Shown piece after piece: positions 60,706-64,000 of a stretch of 64,000 bases of DNA (its first letter is position 1; each line of letters starts with the position of its first letter). The DNA is from Streptomyces sp. NBC_01294 (GTDB lineage Bacteria > Actinomycetota > Actinomycetes > Streptomycetales > Streptomycetaceae): assembly GCF_035917235.1 (NCBI RefSeq), contig NZ_CP108423.1, positions 6,725,501-6,789,500 of the forward strand, given 5' to 3'. Under the pieces are notes generated by a model. It saw only the letters and a program-made list of their open reading frames with translations, searched no databases and had not been told where the DNA came from. A program made the translations under genes and the position numbers.

Positions 60706-61128
60706 ATGAGCGAGCACGCCGCAGAAGGCCCCGCTTCCCAGGACGGCCCCGACGAGGACGTCATCGAACTGGCCACCAAGATCTTCGACCTGGCCCGCCA
60801 GGGCGAGACCGAGACGCTCACCGCCTACCTCGACGCCGGTGTCCCCGCGAACCTCACCAACGACCGCGGCGACACCCTCGTCATGCTCGCCGCCTACCAC
60901 GGCCACGCCGACGCCGTGTCGGCCCTGCTGGCCCGCGGCGCCGAGGCCGACCGTGCCAACGACCGCGGCCAGACCCCGCTCGCCGGAGCGGTCTTCAAGG
61001 GCGAGGAGGCCGTCATCCGCGCGCTGCTCGCCGGAGGGGCCGACCCGAAGGCCGGCACCCCCTCCGCCGTGGACACGGCGCGCATGTTCGCCAAGGCCGA
61101 CCTGCTGGAACTTTTCGGAGCCGAGTAG
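60706..61128 (+). CDS. Ankyrin-repeat protein
   Basis: This is a 140-residue protein of about three ankyrin repeats: GETETLTAYLDAGVPANLTNDRGDTLVMLAAYHGHADAV, then ALLARGAEADRANDRGQTPLAGAVFKGEEAVI, then ALLAGGADPKAG. It is a soluble binding module; the partner is unknown. The ATG at 60706 follows AAAGGCGG. Downstream HEAT-repeat gene is separated by 342 bases, so not clearly an operon. Confidence 0.9.
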   Translation: MSEHAAEGPASQDGPDEDVIELATKIFDLARQGETETLTAYLDAGVPANLTNDRGDTLVMLAAYHGHADAVSALLARGAEADRANDRGQTPLAGAVFKGEEAVIRALLAGGADPKAGTPSAVDTARMFAKADLLELFGAE

Positions 61129-61470
61129 TCCGTTTTTGCCGGGCATCTGGCCGGGCCCGTCCGGGTCCCGACCTCACAGGTTGATCACGGCGGCCGTAAA
61201 TGTGGTCGCGGTGCACAAACCGGCTGGGTCATCATGGCGTCGGATTCGATTCGCGAGCACGGGGGACGGGCAGGAGCGGGCAGGACACGAAGGGTGTCCC
61301 GGCCCGGGCCTGCGCAACCGGCTACCCATGATCACGAAGCACCGACGAGAGTGAGAAGGCAATGGTCTACATCGAGCGGAACATGACGGCGGACGTCCTC
61401 ACATGCTGTTACGCGGCCCTGTGAATCCCGATTCCCGGTTGCGTCCCCAGCTTGATTTGAGGCCATTCCC
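61129..61470. other. Gap between ankyrin and HEAT genes with a 20-codon ORF
   Basis: It holds the short ORF at 61362-61424 and probably the promoter of the HEAT-repeat gene. Nothing else was recognised. Confidence 0.5.
61362..61424 (+). CDS. Candidate 20-residue leader peptide
   Basis: ATG at 61362, with GAGAAGG four bases upstream, reads MVYIERNMTADVLTCCYAAL and stops at TGA 61424, 46 bases before the HEAT-repeat gene. The Cys-Cys-Tyr near the end could make it an attenuator-like or coupling uORF. Only the good start signal supports it. Confidence 0.35.
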   Translation: MVYIERNMTADVLTCCYAAL

Positions 61471-62871
61471 ATGTTCGAACCAGTCATAGCGCCGAGCGGC
61501 ACCCTGCTCGGGCTCCTCCAGCGGGGCCGTGGCGACGGCACGCTGCACGCACTCGCGGCACCCAGGGCGGAGGCCCTCGAGGCCCTCGACCAGTGCGTGC
61601 TCCGCGACCCGCGCCAGGACTGGCAGGTCGAGAACCGCTCCCTGTACTACGCCCGGCTGTACCTGGACCTCGCCGGTCCCCTGGGCGAGATCGAGGCCCA
61701 CCTCTTCAGCCCCGACGACCTTGTCGACGAAGAGGACCACCGGACGGGCCTCGCCCTGTCCGTCCTGGGCCACCTGGCCTCGTACGGCCGCGACGACGCG
61801 CTCATGCTGCTGCGCCGGTACGCCGCCTCCGGGGCGAACTGGGCCTGGGCCCTCGACGAGCTGGCCCTGCGCGACGACGACGAGGGGCTGCGGTCCCTGG
61901 CCGCACCCGTGCTCGCCCGCTTCCCCGCCACGGCGGAGGGCGAGGCGCGGCTGGCCGCCGCCGTCCGCGACGCCTACGAGCCCCGGCCCTGGTGCCTGTG
62001 GGAGGAGTCGCCGCAGTACGGGGAGCGCCTGCGCGCCGCCCGTCAGCAGGGCTCCTTCGACCGCTGGCAGCGTCAGCTCACCCCGAGCGGCCCCCGGCCC
62101 GGCTGGGGCGTCCAGGCCGTCTTCGACTGGGCCGCCGACGGCCTGAGCCGCGGCACGCCCCTGCACGTCCCCGCCGCCAGATGCCTGGCCGCCGTGGCGG
62201 CGCCCGAGGACCGCGCCGCGATCCTCGCGGCCGCCGCCGGCGCCTCCGGCGAGGCGGCCCGCGCCACGGCCCTGCACCACCTGGTCCTCGCCGAACCGGA
62301 CAACCCGGCCGTGCTGGACCTCATCGAAGCCGCCGCCGACGAGCCCGCCGTGGCCGCCTACGAGCGCATGTGCGGCCCTGAGGCCGTCGAACGGGCCCGG
62401 CGCTGGATCCACCGCCCCGACGCCCTGGGCGCGGCAGCCGCGGCCATCCTGGCCGCCCGCGGCGGAGCCGAGGACGCGGCCCTGGTCCTGGGCGCCCTGC
62501 GCTCCACGGTCCGCGGCTCGGGCCCCGACACCCGGCTCCTGTTCGCCCTGGTGGACGGGGCGGGCCGCCTCGCCATCGCCTGCGCGGCCCCCGTACTGCG
62601 CCACGTCTACCGCGAGACGGCCTCGTCCCACCTGCGCGGCCGGGCCGCGCGGGCCCTCGCCAGCACGGACCCCTCCTTCGCGGCGGGCTTCGCGGTCGAA
62701 TGCCTCTGGGACTGCGAGGAGACCACCCGCGAGGTGGCGGCCCGGCACGCGGAGACGGCCGACGCCCGCGTGGCACCCCGGCTGCGGCACCTGGCGGCCG
62801 ACCCCGCCGAGGAAGAGGACGTCCAGTCCGCGGTACGCAGCCGCATCGACGCCCCGGAGTCGGCCGTGTAG
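61471..62871 (+). CDS. HEAT-repeat protein
   Basis: This is a 466-residue, all-helical protein of degenerate HEAT/PBS-lyase-type repeats, clear at ATALHHLVLAEPDNPAVLDLIE and RGRAARALASTDPSFAAGFAVECLWDCEETTREVAARHAE. It is a scaffold or regulator; there is no catalytic motif and no lyase active site. ATG at 61471. The function in Streptomyces is unknown. Confidence 0.85.
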   Translation: MFEPVIAPSGTLLGLLQRGRGDGTLHALAAPRAEALEALDQCVLRDPRQDWQVENRSLYYARLYLDLAGPLGEIEAHLFSPDDLVDEEDHRTGLALSVLGHLASYGRDDALMLLRRYAASGANWAWALDELALRDDDEGLRSLAAPVLARFPATAEGEARLAAAVRDAYEPRPWCLWEESPQYGERLRAARQQGSFDRWQRQLTPSGPRPGWGVQAVFDWAADGLSRGTPLHVPAARCLAAVAAPEDRAAILAAAAGASGEAARATALHHLVLAEPDNPAVLDLIEAAADEPAVAAYERMCGPEAVERARRWIHRPDALGAAAAAILAARGGAEDAALVLGALRSTVRGSGPDTRLLFALVDGAGRLAIACAAPVLRHVYRETASSHLRGRAARALASTDPSFAAGFAVECLWDCEETTREVAARHAETADARVAPRLRHLAADPAEEEDVQSAVRSRIDAPESAV

Positions 62872-63030
62872 GACCCTTCGGGGAGGCGATCCCCGGAACC
62901 CGGGCTCCGCGGTGGCGGGCCCGGGCGCGGGGAACGGCGGGGAACGCCCGTCGGGCGGAGCGCGTGCCGGCTCGCGCACGCGCGTCCGCCCCGGCCCTCC
63001 TGGGGCCGGGGCGGACGGCGGAGTCCGGTC

Positions 63031-64000
63031 CTACCGCGAGGACGTGCCGGCCGGCGGTGCGACCGGGACGCCCTGCTGCTCCTTGAGCTTGTCCTGCAGC
63101 TCCGCGTTCATCCTGGCCCGCTCCTCGTCGCTCGGGGAGAAGTCGATCTCGCAGGGCGTGACCTTCGACGTCTCCTTCACGCCGTACCCGACGCTCGCGT
63201 GAGGGCTCGACGGGTTCGCCGGCTTGGTGAACACGAGCGTGTACCCCGGCGGGACCGTCCTCGAGTTGATCTTCAGCGTGTCCCTCCCGAAGCCCAGCTC
63301 GGCCTCGGGGTCGGCCTGCGTACCGCGGTACCCGCCACCCATGTGCGTGCACTCCGACGCGGGCTTCTTCTCGACCAACGCGACCCTGACCCCCTGCGCC
63401 TGGAGCCTTTGCACCAGCGCGGGCAGTTCGGCAGGCGTCGGCACGGCGACCTCGATCGTCTTGCCGGGGTCCTTCGGGGGCTCGGAGCGTGCTTTCAGCG
63501 CTTCGTCCAGGCCCTCGGAGTAGTCGACCGCGCAGGACGGGACCTTGGAGGTCTCGACCACACCGATGCCGACCCCCCGCGCACCCAGCGGGTGGTAGTC
63601 CGCCCACGTGAACATGAGCGTGTGGCCCGGCGGGACCGTCTTCGCGTTGACCTTGAGGACGAAGTCGTCATCGCCGCGCTGCAGGACCTCGGCCTCGGGA
63701 TCGGCCTGCGGACCGCGGCCCCCGCCGCCGGGCTCGGAGCACTGGGACGGCGGCCGCTTCGGGACCAGGGCGACCTGGACCCCCAGGGCCTTGAGCCGGT
63801 CCACCAGGGCCGGGATCTGGTCGTTCTTGGGCAGGCCGAACCGGAGTGATCCGTCCGGATCCTTCTTGATCTCGGGCGCGGCACTCGGCGATCCGGCCGG
63901 CAGCGGGCCGTTGCGGGTGCTGCCGGGCAGCGCCATGACGGTGACCACGGATGCCGTGGCGACGCCCACCGCGAGGGGGACGCCGTAGCGCCGGGCGAAG
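63031..64000 (-). CDS. Membrane-anchored protein with two related extracytoplasmic modules, cut at window end
   Basis: The frame is open to the window edge and its 5' end lies outside. It reads FARRYGVPLAVGVATASVV for a membrane segment (about 63925-64000), then two modules of about 100 residues. Each has PALVDRLKALGVQVALV or PALVQRLQAQGVRVALV, a Cys in SQCSE or SECTH, TVPPGHTLMFT or TVPPGYTLVFT, and VVETSKVPSCAVDYS or VKETSKVTPCEIDFS. The paired cysteines suggest one disulfide per module. The two-step membrane/repeat plan resembles Streptomyces anti-sigma-like or lipoprotein-like orphans, but no family was recognised. Confidence 0.75.
   Translation of the reverse strand, partial: FARRYGVPLAVGVATASVVTVMALPGSTRNGPLPAGSPSAAPEIKKDPDGSLRFGLPKNDQIPALVDRLKALGVQVALVPKRPPSQCSEPGGGGRGPQADPEAEVLQRGDDDFVLKVNAKTVPPGHTLMFTWADYHPLGARGVGIGVVETSKVPSCAVDYSEGLDEALKARSEPPKDPGKTIEVAVPTPAELPALVQRLQAQGVRVALVEKKPASECTHMGGGYRGTQADPEAELGFGRDTLKINSRTVPPGYTLVFTKPANPSSPHASVGYGVKETSKVTPCEIDFSPSDEERARMNAELQDKLKEQQGVPVAPPAGTSSR

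Noticed and set aside
60706..62871. Ankyrin plus HEAT genes as a phage-defence system
   Set aside because: No nuclease, toxin or NTPase effector is linked and the two genes are 342 bases apart; both look like common Streptomyces housekeeping orphans.

Overview
The window is chromosomal DNA from a Streptomyces or very close relative. G+C is very high, third codon positions are almost always G or C, GTG and even TTG starts are frequent, and many neighbouring genes overlap as ATGA or GTGA. Marker genes agree: a WhiB-type protein, RbpA behind a textbook SigR promoter, an SCO0930-type lipoprotein, SPW-repeat and MocR proteins, and a chitinase behind the Streptomyces chitinase direct repeats. From memory, the order amidohydrolase-ppm-fxsA-rbpA-MFS-glycerophosphodiesterase and the riboflavin/histidine block match the SCO1414-SCO1444 part of the S. 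coelicolor core; I could not align this. No rRNA, tRNA or CRISPR array was found.

Layout. 0.2-5.8 kb (minus): a LytS-type kinase overlapping a sodium/solute symporter, a small protein, the LytTR response regulator and a repeat lipoprotein. 5.9-7.3 kb: an SGNH hydrolase whose start overlaps the end of a broken short-chain dehydrogenase. 7.4-13.8 kb: an amino-acid oxidation locus made of an APC permease, an Lrp/AsnC regulator, a carbon-nitrogen hydrolase and a flavin monooxygenase strongly resembling DavA/DavB (lysine 2-monooxygenase pathway); a WhiB-like and a GNAT gene sit between the two halves. 14-19.3 kb: a DUF5995-like/zinc-ribbon pair, a uracil permease, and an MFS exporter divergent from a ROK regulator across a palindrome. 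19.3-23.9 kb: an accessory stretch with lower, mixed base composition, small orphan ORFs, a DUF2637-like membrane protein with an overlapping partner, and a decayed IS5-type transposase tail.

23.9-28.3 kb: an ECF41 sigma factor (SigJ type) with its target oxidoreductase, and a secreted GH18 chitinase. 28.4-34.2 kb: FMN riboswitch, ribD-ribE-ribM-ribBA-ribH, then hisE-hisG. 34.2-39.5 kb: a PH-domain protein, two CNNM/CorC-type CBS proteins and a CbxX-type AAA ATPase. 39.8-50 kb: uridine-kinase-like protein, secreted C39-type peptidase, SPW protein, TetR regulator with acyl-CoA dehydrogenase, GNAT, a CrtC-like/phosphotransferase pair and an Lrp regulator. 50-57 kb: amidohydrolase, ppm, fxsA, rbpA, MFS and glycerophosphodiesterase. 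57-64 kb: MocR regulator, an FtsK-like protein with a degenerate P-loop plus a tiny membrane protein, ankyrin and HEAT-repeat proteins, and a two-repeat protein cut by the window end.

The most interesting signal is regulatory. The promoters of the permease operon and of the davAB-like operon carry the same phased array of CGCAAC-type boxes ending exactly 15 bp before the -35, which predicts one regulator, most simply the Lrp/AsnC protein encoded between them, controlling uptake and oxidation together.
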